Positions 52,699 through 64,000 of a stretch of DNA of 64,000 nucleotides are shown piece by piece. The position numbers and the translations under genes were made by a program. The stretch is from Sinomicrobium kalidii. GTDB lineage: Bacteria; Bacteroidota; Bacteroidia; Flavobacteriales; Flavobacteriaceae. Each line of letters begins with the position of its first letter. Position 1 is the first letter of the stretch. The notes under the pieces were generated by a model that worked only from the letters and a program-made list of their open reading frames with translations, did not search any database and was not told the origin of the DNA. The stretch covers positions 2,170,001-2,234,000 of the forward strand of contig NZ_CP089211.1 in assembly GCF_021183825.1 (NCBI RefSeq), written 5' to 3'.

Positions 52699-53747
52699 TT
52701 CTTGTATTTATTTATGATTTCGATTACTACGTCTGTGCTGTTTTCCCAGTTAAATGTATCCAATTTTTGATATGTAATCCGCTTTCCTTCCAACTTTAAT
52801 CCTCTTTCTATGCCATCTGCAATAGAATTTACGTTGTTTGGATCTACATAAATCACCGACTCATCCCCTATCTCCTTAAAAACAGGGATATCAGAAATAA
52901 CGCAGGGAAGTCCCTTACTCATAGCCTCAATAACAGGAATTCCAAACCCTTCATAAAGACTAGGAAAAACAAAAAGTAAGGCATTTTCATAATACGATAC
53001 TAGTTCTTTATCAGTCACATTACTCAAAAATTTAATCCTACCATTATAATCGGACGAACTGTTGCCTAATTCATCCGAAAAATGGGATATTTTATTCCCA
53101 ACAATGTATAATTTTAGAGACTTGTCTTTGATTACTGAAAAGGCCTTTATCAACCTCTGATAGTTTTTTCTGGGGTGATGGGACGATACAGTTAACAAAT
53201 ATTTTTCCTTCTGATTTATGCGATTACTATTTAAAGCTTCTTTTTTAAAAACTTCTGTAAGTCCATTATACACTACTGATACTTTCTCCGAAGATATTTT
53301 TAATTCCTTACAGATGTCTTTCTTTGAAGCATTGCTTACGGTAAAAACATGCAAACACCTTCTAGCAATTTTAGGGACCATAAAGTTGTAAATCATGGAA
53401 AAACCTCTTGAAAAGGTTTCCTTATAATATTTAAATGCCATATCATGGACGGAAATGATTTGTCTTTTATATAGTAAGGGACCAGTATATCCAAAGGAGA
53501 TCAACAATGGGCTATTATTTTTCAACAAATACGAGTATAAATCAATTTGTTCCCATATATGACTTTTATTATATCCTATTTTCTTTGCTTCTAATTCCGC
53601 TGCCAGTTTATTATGAAGAATTGAAGGAGGGGTAACAAACTGTACTTTATCTCCTAATTCCTTTTTAAGGATTTTGGATATTTCAACCGCAAACCTTTGT
53701 ACTCCAGTTATTGGTTGGGTCAAAAATCTGGCATTTATAACGATCAT
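52695..53747 (-). CDS. GT4-type glycosyltransferase
   Basis: The 350-residue protein begins MIVINARFLTQPITGVQRFA, has KYLLTVSSHHPRKNYQRLIK and the EX7E block VFPSLYEGFGIPVIEAMSKG, then PCVISDIPVFKEIGDE. It is similar to mannosyl/rhamnosyl transferases of O-antigen loci. It overlaps the next and previous genes by 4 bp. Confidence 0.92.
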   Translation of the reverse strand: MIVINARFLTQPITGVQRFAVEISKILKKELGDKVQFVTPPSILHNKLAAELEAKKIGYNKSHIWEQIDLYSYLLKNNSPLLISFGYTGPLLYKRQIISVHDMAFKYYKETFSRGFSMIYNFMVPKIARRCLHVFTVSNASKKDICKELKISSEKVSVVYNGLTEVFKKEALNSNRINQKEKYLLTVSSHHPRKNYQRLIKAFSVIKDKSLKLYIVGNKISHFSDELGNSSSDYNGRIKFLSNVTDKELVSYYENALLFVFPSLYEGFGIPVIEAMSKGLPCVISDIPVFKEIGDESVIYVDPNNVNSIADGIERGLKLEGKRITYQKLDTFNWENSTDVVIEIINKYKN

Positions 53748-55108
53748 TTTTGTAAATATTTCGAATTAAATAAGAATAAAGCATTAAAAAATGAAAAGAA
53801 TATTACTCCATCGGATCTAGCAAGGATGTTCTCCGTAATAGATATGAGAATAGTTGTTATTAAAAAAAAGAAATACAGGTTCTCTTTATATCCTATTGAC
53901 ATTCTAACCTGTAAACATAGGGAAACCAGATAAAAGATAAGACCTATTGCACCCGAAGCTACCATAAAAAATAAGAATTGGTTATGACTATTATAAGTAG
54001 TCCATGTATATATCTTGGCACCAATCTTATCTCTATAACAGGTGTTAAGTTCTTCTTGGGAGTCACCAATACCCACACCAAATAAAAAATTTTTCCTTAT
54101 AACCTCAAAAGAACAATAATACACACCATTCCTGACATTAATGGAATTATATGTTTCGATATCATTGCCATCGCTTGGCAGCTCAAATTTCGTTGCTAAA
54201 ATCTCATCTATCCTTATTTTTAAAGGCGGAAATATTAAATAACTGCTCAAAGCTATTGAAAAAAAAGCTATTGCAACGAAAATGTAAGTTCTTATCTTTA
54301 ATGTATTAAAAAACAATAATGCAAGAAAAGAAGCTGCAAAGAAGGCAAACAAAGGCATTCTTGCTGACAATAACAATAACCAAACAAATAACAACACTCC
54401 CAATAATAGCAAAAGCGTTTTTCTTACAAACCGTATTTTAGTCCCTACAAATACTTTTTTTAAAATTACGAACAAGACAAAAGACACCCACCACCCTTGA
54501 TAGGTAGTATGGGTGTCTACCAGCTTTATAACAAAGTTTCTGAACCTTCTTAATTTAATTTTAGAAACAGTTTCTTTATTGATGTGTTCTAAGCTGGAGA
54601 GATTGTTCCTTTTTATTTCGGATGCACTCAATTCGCCAAGCAAGAAATTGATGTTAAATAATGAAAATACTATTTGGTACAAAATCAGCATAATCACAGC
54701 AATACAAAACAACAAGACAATATTCTTTATCTGTTTATAATCGAACGCATCCCGGTTTAAATAAAAAACCAGGGGAAACGCGAATAGCGACAGCATTTGA
54801 ACAAGTTTGTTTATTCCTTCTGATAAATTTTGAGAGTACGACAATGAAATGATCAGGCACAAAAATGGCAGAATAGTACCACATAACAATATCAACTGAT
54901 GTTTCCTCTCTTTATAAGAAGGTAAGTGGCCATATTTCTTATCCCTATAAAAAAAACGCGTAACTCCAGCAATACACCATGCGATAGTACCTACACTCCG
55001 TATACCATATGGCAGAATAGGAAACAAAGCCAATAAATAAGTGAGATATAATAGTATGAGATTTAATATATCTCTTTTAAATAAAGAGTTGTTATTGATT
55101 AACACCAT
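53744..55108 (-). CDS. O-antigen ligase/polymerase-like membrane protein (Wzy_C type)
   Basis: The 454-residue protein has about 10-11 membrane helices and a periplasmic loop with the family motifs RNGVYYCSFEVIRKNFLFGV, GIGDSQEELNTC and YNSHNQFLFFMVASGAIGLI. This G-x-G-x-x...HNxxL pattern is the O-antigen ligase/Wzy_C signature. It either polymerises repeat units or attaches them to a lipid. It overlaps the upstream gene by 17 bp. Confidence 0.85.
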   Translation of the reverse strand: MVLINNNSLFKRDILNLILLYLTYLLALFPILPYGIRSVGTIAWCIAGVTRFFYRDKKYGHLPSYKERKHQLILLCGTILPFLCLIISLSYSQNLSEGINKLVQMLSLFAFPLVFYLNRDAFDYKQIKNIVLLFCIAVIMLILYQIVFSLFNINFLLGELSASEIKRNNLSSLEHINKETVSKIKLRRFRNFVIKLVDTHTTYQGWWVSFVLFVILKKVFVGTKIRFVRKTLLLLLGVLLFVWLLLLSARMPLFAFFAASFLALLFFNTLKIRTYIFVAIAFFSIALSSYLIFPPLKIRIDEILATKFELPSDGNDIETYNSINVRNGVYYCSFEVIRKNFLFGVGIGDSQEELNTCYRDKIGAKIYTWTTYNSHNQFLFFMVASGAIGLIFYLVSLCLQVRMSIGYKENLYFFFLITTILISITENILARSDGVIFFSFFNALFLFNSKYLQK

Positions 55109-56270
55109 TCATTAAAGATTCCTGTTTATGCAAAAATAATAGAGGGAAAAGCACTAAAAAAGATATACTTTGGGTAATTGTTATAAAAAAAGAAGTACAA
55201 AAAAAACCAAATAAAATAATCCTTAGTTTTCTACGGTTTATGGATTTTTCATAAATAAATAACAATATAAGCATTATACCCAAAAGCCCTATAGAGATCA
55301 GCATTAATAACCAGTAATTATCCAGTGTAGCCAGAAATCCCATTTCATTAGCTGCCGCTCCGGCCTTCCCTATACCCCCCCCTGTCAACCAGTTGAATTT
55401 CAAATCAATATCATCCAACCAATGGTTTATTCTAATTATTATCGATTTGAATGAAAACAAATTATACCTCTGCATGGGTATTAAAAGAATTAGCAAAAAG
55501 GGAAGGGCATACGGCATCGTTAACTGAATTTTTCTTATATTCTCTTTTTTTGATAAAAAACTGATAATAAAATATATAACAAGCACTAAGTAGACACTCC
55601 GTACAATACTTAATATTGCCAAAAGCAAAGGGTATATTTTTCTTTTCCTAAATTTTTCATCTTCTTCAAAAAGAAAATATGCAAGTATGCCGAAATATCC
55701 TAACGAAGCAGCTTCTCCCACTAGGCCAGGACTTCTCCAAAAGGAATAAAAATTACTGATTTTAAACTTATACTCAGGATCAAAGGGCCATACAAACCTT
55801 CCGGTTAATAATTCCATGTACTTTTCTGGTCCCAAAATATATGTCAGCCCAATAAAGAGTATATTCAACAGGACGAATATGTATATCCACTTTAAAATCT
55901 TCCTCCACAAAAAAACTGGAATCGGGGCCTGTTTATATACAAGAATCAAGATAAACACAAGAAATACCTCTCTAAAGGTAATTAAAAACCCGGAGATACT
56001 ATCTGCATTGACTATTAGTAGTATCAGGGATATAAATAAATATGCAAAAAATAAGATATCAACCTCAGAAATGGTAAGTTTTTGCCTTTTCAAAATATTC
56101 GCCAAAAAATATGTCATGACTATTAGAACCCCTAAGAAATGAACCACAGACTTCAATTGCCATATTCCAAAAAGTTTAAAGAAATTAAAAGTAATTATCC
56201 CCTGTGTAGAAATAACCTGTATTAAAACACCGAAAAACAATAGATTATGTAACTTAAGTTTCATCGGCAT
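55092..56270 (-). CDS. O-antigen polymerase-like membrane protein
   Basis: The 392-residue protein has ~10 membrane helices. Loop motifs WRSPGLVGEAASLGYFGILA and LTGGGIGKAGAAANEMGFLA, then TLDNYWLLMLISIGLLGIML, resemble Wzy-type polymerases. With 53744-55108, the operon has two such proteins; one may be the polymerase, the other a ligase. Which is which is not decidable by eye. Confidence 0.75.
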   Translation of the reverse strand: MPMKLKLHNLLFFGVLIQVISTQGIITFNFFKLFGIWQLKSVVHFLGVLIVMTYFLANILKRQKLTISEVDILFFAYLFISLILLIVNADSISGFLITFREVFLVFILILVYKQAPIPVFLWRKILKWIYIFVLLNILFIGLTYILGPEKYMELLTGRFVWPFDPEYKFKISNFYSFWRSPGLVGEAASLGYFGILAYFLFEEDEKFRKRKIYPLLLAILSIVRSVYLVLVIYFIISFLSKKENIRKIQLTMPYALPFLLILLIPMQRYNLFSFKSIIIRINHWLDDIDLKFNWLTGGGIGKAGAAANEMGFLATLDNYWLLMLISIGLLGIMLILLFIYEKSINRRKLRIILFGFFCTSFFITITQSISFLVLFPLLFLHKQESLMNGVNQ

Positions 56271-57450
56271 TTGCTGTTATTTGATTGAAAACTTCCTTGT
56301 ATTGCTCTACAAGGGTTTTTATAGAAAATTTGTTTCTATGATCCTCTGTAAACTTAAAGTCATTCAAAATACTGGGATCCAATAGGATTTTATCTAATAA
56401 TAAGGTTAAATTCTCAACATCAGGTGCAAACAGAAAAGAACGATTTTCTTCCTCAAACAGCTCGGGAATTCCTCCTTTTTTACTTCCCAAAACTACAACT
56501 CTATTCATCAATCCCTCAACTACAACTCTTCCGAAGGGCTCTTCCCAAATAGACGGAACAACAAGTACATCTATTTTTTTATAAAAATCATTCGCTTCTG
56601 TATACCCTAAAAAGGTCAATTGATCTGAAAATAAATATTTAGCCAGTTCATTTCTATAGTTCTCATCAACCCTTCCTGCAATAAATAATCTCCAGTTATC
56701 TTTATCTTTAAGTCTCGAAAAACTTTCGAGCAACAACTCAATTCCTTTGGATTTATTTATTTGCCCTATAAATCCAAAATTAATTTTATTCTTCTTTTCA
56801 AATTTCACTTCCCGCTTTTGCTGATGATAATTTACAAAACCATTGTTAATAATTCTTTTTTCAGCATTTTTAAAATATCCTCTTTTAATATGGTCCTGCA
56901 ATATGTAATTACTTATCCCTATTAGGCCATCTACTTTCCTGGATTCTTTTTTCTTGCGCCAAGAAAGGATTTTGCATTCCAAACATTGATTAACACAGGA
57001 AACATTGATCCTAAATTTATTAGTTTTAGGACATTGTAAATAATAATCTCTTAAAGTATGAATGACTTTCAGGTTGTTTGCTTTGACCAACTCCCATATA
57101 TTAATCGAAAATCCAGCCAAATTATTTGTGTTGATCACATCAGGATTAAATTCTTCAAATATCTTTTGTAGTTCGTTTTTATATCTTTTATTATTAATAT
57201 CATTTACATGCCAAAAGAATTTTTGGATACCCGAATGGTCTTTCCCGGAAAATGGCCAAAAAAGATTTTTCATTTTCAGGCGCCATACTTTAACCCCATT
57301 TAATACATAAGATTCTTTTTCTGTTCCAAGTGTTACAACCCCAACGAGAATATGATTATCTGCCAGGTTTTCTGCCAAAGCTTGTACCGATCTCTCGGCA
57401 CCTCCTACTTTATATGGATGATACAGGGTATTTATTATTAATATTCTCAT
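56254..57450 (-). CDS. GT4-type glycosyltransferase
   Basis: The 398-residue protein begins MRILIINTLYHPYKVGGAER, has VINTNNLAGFSINIWELVKA, INFGFIGQINKSKGIELLLE and the EX7E block VVPSIWEEPFGRVVVEGLMN. The CxxxC cluster at ~150-166 (CVNQCLECK) is found in some related transferases. It overlaps the next gene by 17 bp and touches the previous by 1 bp. Confidence 0.92.
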   Translation of the reverse strand: MRILIINTLYHPYKVGGAERSVQALAENLADNHILVGVVTLGTEKESYVLNGVKVWRLKMKNLFWPFSGKDHSGIQKFFWHVNDINNKRYKNELQKIFEEFNPDVINTNNLAGFSINIWELVKANNLKVIHTLRDYYLQCPKTNKFRINVSCVNQCLECKILSWRKKKESRKVDGLIGISNYILQDHIKRGYFKNAEKRIINNGFVNYHQQKREVKFEKKNKINFGFIGQINKSKGIELLLESFSRLKDKDNWRLFIAGRVDENYRNELAKYLFSDQLTFLGYTEANDFYKKIDVLVVPSIWEEPFGRVVVEGLMNRVVVLGSKKGGIPELFEEENRSFLFAPDVENLTLLLDKILLDPSILNDFKFTEDHRNKFSIKTLVEQYKEVFNQITANADET

Positions 57451-58505
57451 TAAAGCTCTTCAATTACTTCGATGCGATCATTTAAAGCGATCTCACCATA
57501 AACCTTTTCAATTTCTTTATTTCTATATTTCAATATTTTTTGAGGGATCTTAAAAGCCAGTATTTCCATTTCGTCCTTTTTAAAAATCATAGAAATCGTT
57601 TGGCTTACAGATGAAAAAAACAGTCCTAGCTTTGCCGGTCTCTTATTAAAAAGAAAATACAGTTCCAATGGCAAATCATTCCTAACTACTTCCCACTGCA
57701 ATTTATCCCTGACCATATCCAAAATTTCATCAGATTCATTCCTATGAGCATAATAAGTTACGGCAATACCTCTGTCTTTCTCTTCGAAATAATTTTTCGT
57801 TTTTATCAGCATGTCCAAGTAATCCTCAGAAGAAATAATCTTTAAATCTACCATACTTTGCCCTACGAAAGCTACGACTTTACTATCTACATCACTTTTT
57901 TTACCAATCCTTCGTGTTAGGGAAAATTTATTAGGGAATAACTTAAGATGGGAGTTAAGTTTGGGGAATTGATCATAATAAAACGTAAAATACAGATATT
58001 GAGATTGGATAGGAAAAGGCTTAATTCCTATAAAAAGATACAACAACTTATTTTTTATTTTATTCTCATAACGATGAAACCCTTTCTTATTGATAAAATT
58101 TATATCATAAATACTCCCTGTTCCATCATCAACATAAATTTTATCTGCTTTTGAGAATAAACTGGCAATACTACAATGATATATAGAACTTATGTGTCCG
58201 ATGAATAGATATTCTATTTTTCTTTTGTAAAATGACGAAGTCTTTATTTGCTTTTTTAATTTCAAAAAAGTCTTTATTTGCTCTATTTTTCCTTTTATAT
58301 CTAAAGCATCCAAAACCCAGTGTACGTCTCCTTTAAAATTCAAACAGGTCAAAACCTCTTCTATTTGTTTTTTATTAAGATCATTTCCTTCTGTGAAAAG
58401 AATCAGGCATAAGTTTTCCGTTTTCCAGTAATCGCTTGCCTCAAAAATATTGATAACCTGCAAAGGTGAAGCTGCAATACCTAATCCAAATATTTTATTT
58501 GTCAT
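57450..58505 (-). CDS. Sialyltransferase-like glycosyltransferase (GT52/polysialyltransferase type)
   Basis: The 351-residue protein has a GT52/polysialyltransferase-like layout: start GLGIAASPLQVINIFEA, middle KIYVDDGTGSIYDINF, then AVTYYAHRNESDEIL (the His and acidic residues of the bacterial sialyl motif) and LGLFFSSVSQTISMIF (S/T-rich motif). Given NeuB-type synthase and a cytidylyltransferase in the same operon, it is the likely transferase for a CMP-nonulosonate. The sequence match is distant. Confidence 0.65.
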   Translation of the reverse strand: MTNKIFGLGIAASPLQVINIFEASDYWKTENLCLILFTEGNDLNKKQIEEVLTCLNFKGDVHWVLDALDIKGKIEQIKTFLKLKKQIKTSSFYKRKIEYLFIGHISSIYHCSIASLFSKADKIYVDDGTGSIYDINFINKKGFHRYENKIKNKLLYLFIGIKPFPIQSQYLYFTFYYDQFPKLNSHLKLFPNKFSLTRRIGKKSDVDSKVVAFVGQSMVDLKIISSEDYLDMLIKTKNYFEEKDRGIAVTYYAHRNESDEILDMVRDKLQWEVVRNDLPLELYFLFNKRPAKLGLFFSSVSQTISMIFKKDEMEILAFKIPQKILKYRNKEIEKVYGEIALNDRIEVIEEL

Positions 58506-58509
58506 TCTT

Positions 58510-59832
58510 TCAGTTTATTTTCCAAGGCATTGGATATACCTTATTACTGTAATACCACACCCATAAAAATATTACAAGTGCAGAGAAAGCATATACATAA
58601 GCGGCACCTGAACTACCAAATATTTTTAAAGAGGGGAAAAGTAATACTAAATGTAACAAAGAACTCAGAAAAGTTATCTTGGCCAGGACGGCTGTTTTTT
58701 TAACATAGAAAATATAACCTACAACCATATAATAACATCCGTGAAAAGCATTTCCCAATAAAATCCAAAATACGTATCTAAGAGAATCCTGATAATTTTC
58801 AGGTAGTAACCAAGGTACTATCCACAAAATCACAATATATAAAAATACACATATGCACAATATGCTTCCAAAATAAAAATATGTTGTTTTTACTAATTCC
58901 TTTTTAAGTATCAATGGATCAGAATCCCTATCAATAATTGATAGGGTTTTATACAAATAAGGCGTATAGGCTTTGTTAAAGGCTGTAGTCAATACCATTA
59001 AAACCAAGGCAAATTGATATCCTGTAGCATAAAGCCCTACTACCGAAGTTCCAATCATCGCTGTAATAACATAACGGTCCAGACCTGTACGGATCCATTG
59101 GCTTAATTGATGGGGAATTAAGGGAATTCCAAATCTTAGAGCATCTTTCAGGTCTGTCTTTCGGCATTCCAGACTGATTTTTTTACGGAAAAAGAAAAAG
59201 AAAAAACTCAAAATACCAAAAAGGGACACAGCTGCAAATACCCCCAAAATTCGTCCAGAGAACCCCATTTTTAGGGAAACCACAAACCATAGGGATAGCC
59301 CTACATTAAGTAATACCTGCAACACATCATATACTATATAAGAAACAGCCTTTTCCTCCAATCGCCATAAATCCAGGTTCAAAGTGGTTAAAAAAGTGGC
59401 ATACGAATGAAATACGGCCAATAATATCCACATTGGAGGAAGTTCAATCAGGCTTACGATATAATCTTTAAACAAAAAGACGAAAACAAATACTACAAAA
59501 GATGAAAAACTCAAAATAGTAATAAGTGCAAAGAGATACTTTTTTCGGTCTTCAACAGTTTGATTGTAATAATTAGCAGATTGTGCCCCATGAACGGACA
59601 ACCCTGTAAAAACCGAAAGAATAGCAACTAATACCGTATAATTATTTACTATGCCATATTCAGAAGTTGATAAATAACGTGCGATAATCGGCAGGATCAA
59701 GAATGGGATGGCTTTATTTAATACTTCACCTAGAACATAAATAAACCCGATTTTGGATAAATCATTGGATAAAATAGTTCTGTAAACTTGCTTACTCTTA
59801 TGAAAAAAACTATTCATAAATTTCCCAGACAA
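58510..59832 (-). CDS. wzx: Oligosaccharide flippase (Wzx/RfbX, MATE-like)
   Basis: The 440-residue protein has ~12-14 membrane helices and the start LSKIGFIYVLGEVLNKAIPF, LILPIIARYLSTSEYGIVNN, the family signature. It moves undecaprenyl-linked repeat units across the inner membrane. A start at Met6 (59817) is possible. It lies 4 bp from the next gene. Confidence 0.92.
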   Translation of the reverse strand: MSGKFMNSFFHKSKQVYRTILSNDLSKIGFIYVLGEVLNKAIPFLILPIIARYLSTSEYGIVNNYTVLVAILSVFTGLSVHGAQSANYYNQTVEDRKKYLFALITILSFSSFVVFVFVFLFKDYIVSLIELPPMWILLAVFHSYATFLTTLNLDLWRLEEKAVSYIVYDVLQVLLNVGLSLWFVVSLKMGFSGRILGVFAAVSLFGILSFFFFFFRKKISLECRKTDLKDALRFGIPLIPHQLSQWIRTGLDRYVITAMIGTSVVGLYATGYQFALVLMVLTTAFNKAYTPYLYKTLSIIDRDSDPLILKKELVKTTYFYFGSILCICVFLYIVILWIVPWLLPENYQDSLRYVFWILLGNAFHGCYYMVVGYIFYVKKTAVLAKITFLSSLLHLVLLFPSLKIFGSSGAAYVYAFSALVIFLWVWYYSNKVYPMPWKIN

Positions 59833-59850
59833 CGTCTTATCGCTTTTTAA

Positions 59851-61440
<1,590 letters not shown>

Positions 61441-61444
<4 letters not shown>

Positions 61445-62202
61445 TTTGTATGTGTGTTTATTTGATTGATCATTTTCGCTTGTAAATCCTTATTAGAATC
61501 AACTATTGAAATTATAGATTGAATATCATTGAAATCATTACTCCCCAATTTATTAAAAATTTGAATCAGGTTATTATAATCATTTTTATCGTCTAAAGTT
61601 AAGCGTATATCATTTCTGTTAAAACTTAAATTATTAATTTCTAACCATTTAACATTAAAAATATTTTCGTTTTGATAAATGTACTGTGTTACATGCTCCA
61701 TATGAGCAGGGGTTGTTATCTTTTGAAATGCAATTTTCAGAGAATCCAATGTAACATATTCCGCAAACAAACCCCAATGTGTCAATATTGACGGAATTTT
61801 TCCTATTCGATAAGATACATAATCTACCTGAGAATCTGCTTCATTTATAAGTTCAAGTATTAAATCTGTATTAATAAATGGATTATCAGCACAAATTCTT
61901 ACTATATGCTTAATATTATATTTTTCGGCAGCCAAAATAAACCGTAATAATACATTCTCTTCATCTCCTCTATATATCAATTTTGTATAATTCTTAGCAA
62001 TTTCCACTAACGGATCGTCCTTAGGAGTATCAGTTGTAGCCAAAATAATTTTAGGTCCTTTTACCTCCTCTATCAATCTTTTCAAAATAAATTCTATCAA
62101 AGGTATATTCCTAAAATAACAATTTGTCATTTTTCGGGGTAGTCTCGAAGAACCACTTCTGGCCTGCACAATAATCCCCAAAGATGTTTTTAGTAAATCC
62201 AT
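61441..62202 (-). CDS. SpsF/NeuA-like cytidylyltransferase
   Basis: The 253-residue protein begins with the nucleotide-binding motif LGIIVQARSGSSRLPRKMTN and has IVRICADNPFINTDLILELI and VDYVSYRIGKIP. This is the SpsF form of the CMP-sugar activating family. In this operon it would make the CMP-activated nonulosonate. It is the first gene of a ten-gene minus-strand operon, with a TACTTTTG promoter ~130 bp upstream. Confidence 0.88.
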
Positions 62203-62332
62203 TAAACCTTTCTTCGTTTTTATTTCTATATCTTTAAATAGAGATACTTCACTTCTAAAATCGTTGCTTAAACTTTGAACAAACCTCTTTTATCAAAAAC
62301 CAAAATTTCTCATAAAGAATACACTATCCGCG

Positions 62333-62340
62333 CAAAAGTA
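62333..62340 (-). promoter_or_regulatory. TACTTTTG -7 box of the polysaccharide operon
   Basis: Exact TAnnTTTG match on the minus strand, ~131 bp before the cytidylyltransferase ATG. No other candidate is visible in this 241-bp gap on that strand. Confidence 0.5.
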
Positions 62341-62410
62341 CGATAATCCCGTAAAGTACAAAGGAGAATCCTTCAGCTTGTCCCGCCCGGCCCTGCTCCG
62401 TACATTTTTG

Positions 62411-62418
62411 TACATTTG
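62411..62418 (+). promoter_or_regulatory. TACATTTG -7 box of upp
   Basis: Exact TAnnTTTG match 25 bp before the upp ATG at 62444. No good -33 element is seen. Confidence 0.5.
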
Positions 62419-62443
62419 AAACAGATACAAAATACCATCCCAC

Positions 62444-63103
62444 ATGAATATACACCATATAGGGGCACAGAATTCCATACTGAAACATTTCATCGCCGAA
62501 TCCCGGGACCGCAACACCCAGGCCGACCGTATGCGTTTCCGTAAAAACATGGAGCGCATCGGGGAGATCCTGGGGTACGAACTTAGTAAAAATCTGTCTT
62601 ACCGGGATAAAACCGTCGTCACTCCCCTGGGGGAAAAACATATCCCCCTTATTACAAACGAAATTATTATCTGTTCTATACTCCGTGCAGGACTCCCTTT
62701 TCACAACGGACTCCTCAATTACTTCGACCATGCCGAGAATGCCTTTATATCGGCCTACCGGCATCATACGGGAAATGGTGATGATTTTGAGATCGTGGTC
62801 GAATACCTTTCCTCCCCTTCCCTCGAAGGCAAGACGTTGTTGCTGGCCGATCCGATGCTGGCTACCGGGCAATCGTTTATTTCAGTCTATGAAAGCCTGA
62901 AAAAGCTGGGAACTCCGGCGGAAATCCACCTTCTTGCCGTTATCGGTGCCCAACCGGGAATTGCACAGGCAGAACAGCATTTTCCTTCAGAGGCACATCT
63001 GTGGATCGCGGCCATTGACGATGAACTTAACGAGAAAGGCTATATCGTCCCTGGACTGGGGGATGCGGGAGACCTGGCCTACGGCACCAAGTTACAGCAT
63101 TAA
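62444..63103 (+). CDS. upp: Uracil phosphoribosyltransferase
   Basis: The 219-residue protein has TQADRMRFRKNMERIGEILG, ICSILRAGLPFHNGLLNYFD, the PRPP loop LLADPMLATGQSFISVYESL and the uracil-binding end ELNEKGYIVPGLGDAGDLAY. It makes UMP from uracil and PRPP (pyrimidine salvage). It is somewhat longer at the N-terminus than in E. coli, as usual in Flavobacteria. It is convergent with the DUF6427-type gene, with a 6-bp gap. Confidence 0.96.
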   Translation: MNIHHIGAQNSILKHFIAESRDRNTQADRMRFRKNMERIGEILGYELSKNLSYRDKTVVTPLGEKHIPLITNEIIICSILRAGLPFHNGLLNYFDHAENAFISAYRHHTGNGDDFEIVVEYLSSPSLEGKTLLLADPMLATGQSFISVYESLKKLGTPAEIHLLAVIGAQPGIAQAEQHFPSEAHLWIAAIDDELNEKGYIVPGLGDAGDLAYGTKLQH

Positions 63104-63109
63104 CGTTAC

Positions 63110-64000
63110 TTATGAAACAAATAACAGCAATACAGGGAGGATCAGAAACAACCACAGTACGGATTCTTTCCACCATCTCTTCGAAATGAGTTGCAGATAG
63201 TTGGTGATGAGTACCGAAGCCGGGAAAAAGGCAAAAACCACCTCATCGCTTTCCCTGTTGTTCGAAACAGCTGCTATCCCCGCACCTGCAAACAGGGCAA
63301 TGACCACGAGGAGCAAAGCGGATTGTACCACCGAGGGCTTTGCCTTGTAATTGGCCATAAAAGCCACCAGGGAGATCAAACTGAAAAATGCAATTAGTAC
63401 CATGGGAAGAATAAACCCTATCGTTTTGGTTTTTATGCTGTAAAAATTCACGGAAAACCGAAAAATTTCCACAAACCAGTCCATTCCGGTAAACCAGATG
63501 GCATAAGTAAACAACAGGATGGCCACGGTGAACATCGCTACAAAAGGAACCAGCCAGTTCCTGTAATCGCCCAGGCGATAAACAATTATTGAGGCGAACA
63601 CCACTATGAGAAACAACAGGGCCCATTCGTAAAACAGGGAAGCCACGCATATCCACAAAGAAGCATCGAATATTTTCTGCCTTATCTGTATAAGCGACCG
63701 TATGCTGATCACCCGGCGCAAAGCCAGTAATACAAAAAAGTTGGCCATTACAATTTCTGTGCTTCTGAATATCTGGGGAAAAAGGCATAAAAACAGTACA
63801 TACAACAGCACTGCATATGAATTGCCCTCGCAAAGTGCATTTTTACGAATAATAAAATTGACAATAAAAACACTGAAAAGTATCACGAAAAAAAACACGG
63901 AACAGGAGAAAAATACGGGAACATTCCACACCGTATCATAGAGATAAAATTGTGTTATCCAATAAAAAAAACCCATATACAGGGAGATCAATAAAAAATT
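63110..64000 (-). CDS. DUF6427-type membrane protein, 5' end outside the window
   Basis: The frame is open to the right edge (the last codons read N-F-L-L-I-S), so the true start lies beyond 64000; the earliest in-window codon used by frame prediction is a TTG at 63991. The visible ~296 residues have 8-9 membrane helices, with the family motif FVLLALRRVISIRSLIQIRQ, KIFDASLWICVASLFYEWAL and YRNWLVPFVAMFTVAILLFT. This uncharacterised family lies beside upp in many Flavobacteria. Confidence 0.88.
   Translation of the reverse strand, partial: NFLLISLYMGFFYWITQFYLYDTVWNVPVFFSCSVFFFVILFSVFIVNFIIRKNALCEGNSYAVLLYVLFLCLFPQIFRSTEIVMANFFVLLALRRVISIRSLIQIRQKIFDASLWICVASLFYEWALLFLIVVFASIIVYRLGDYRNWLVPFVAMFTVAILLFTYAIWFTGMDWFVEIFRFSVNFYSIKTKTIGFILPMVLIAFFSLISLVAFMANYKAKPSVVQSALLLVVIALFAGAGIAAVSNNRESDEVVFAFFPASVLITNYLQLISKRWWKESVLWLFLILPVLLLFVS

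Overview
The window comes from a member of the Bacteroidota, most likely Flavobacteriaceae. The evidence is a SusC/SusD pair, a type IX secretion sorting tail, TAnnTTTG-type -7 promoter boxes, and a upp gene next to a DUF6427-type membrane protein. No rRNA, tRNA, CRISPR array or complete insertion sequence is visible.

Layout. 1-5.9 kb (minus): a glycan or nutrient uptake locus with a partial lipoprotein, SusD, SusC and a 49-residue coiled-coil protein. 6.3-6.4 kb: a rod-shaped structured RNA, possibly 6S-Flavo, with its own promoter. 6.5-9.9 kb: a restriction-modification island with an XRE controller and a 27-bp operator, a MjaI-family nuclease (the family cuts CTAG), a winged-helix-like protein, a second nuclease-like protein and a convergent N4/N6 DNA methylase. 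10.1-16.1 kb: a second, five-gene overlapping defence operon: Vsr nuclease, C5 methylase, a GHKL ATPase fused to a histidine-kinase-like module, a receiver-domain protein and an HNH nuclease. 16.2-18.8 kb: an unknown gene, a PD-(D/E)XK protein and its overlapping helical partner.

16.9-50.4 kb is an accessory zone. Unrelated single genes (secreted proteins, a toxin/immunity-like pair, Fic, a beta-helix protein, a heparin-lyase-like T9SS cargo, a beta-lactamase-like hydrolase and small membrane proteins) are separated by dispersed repeats: a hairpin repeat with a compensatory base pair (R1), a short TGGTCCTCGTTTGAGC repeat (R2), a ~280 bp duplication (R3), and a ~190 bp unit (R4). R4 carries a truncated gene start, begins with YYYAAC and ends in TATATTT followed, in some copies, by GTTRRRY. 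The last two traits resemble integron cassette boundaries, but no integrase is seen. Several genes here are broken (zinc-ribbon protein, parE, IS3 orfA fragment, duplicated Cys-rich gene).

Inside this zone, 33.4-40.4 kb is a stress/detoxification block: an ECF41-type sigma factor whose two candidate target promoters can be read in front of its carboxymuconolactone decarboxylase and NmrA neighbours, a HxlR regulator with a TACT-N7-AGTA operator, DoxX proteins, an AraC/GlxA regulator, two SRPBCC proteins and a VOC protein. 43.3-49.8 kb holds a GH43 lipoprotein, an orphan ParD and a 1496-residue tandem UvrA-like ATPase.

51.6-62.2 kb (minus) is a ten-gene surface polysaccharide operon with NeuB-type synthase, KdsC-like phosphatase, SpsF-type cytidylyltransferase, flippase, two polymerase/ligase-like proteins and four glycosyltransferases, which points to a nonulosonic-acid-containing glycan. 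The right edge holds upp and a DUF6427-type gene that runs out of the window.
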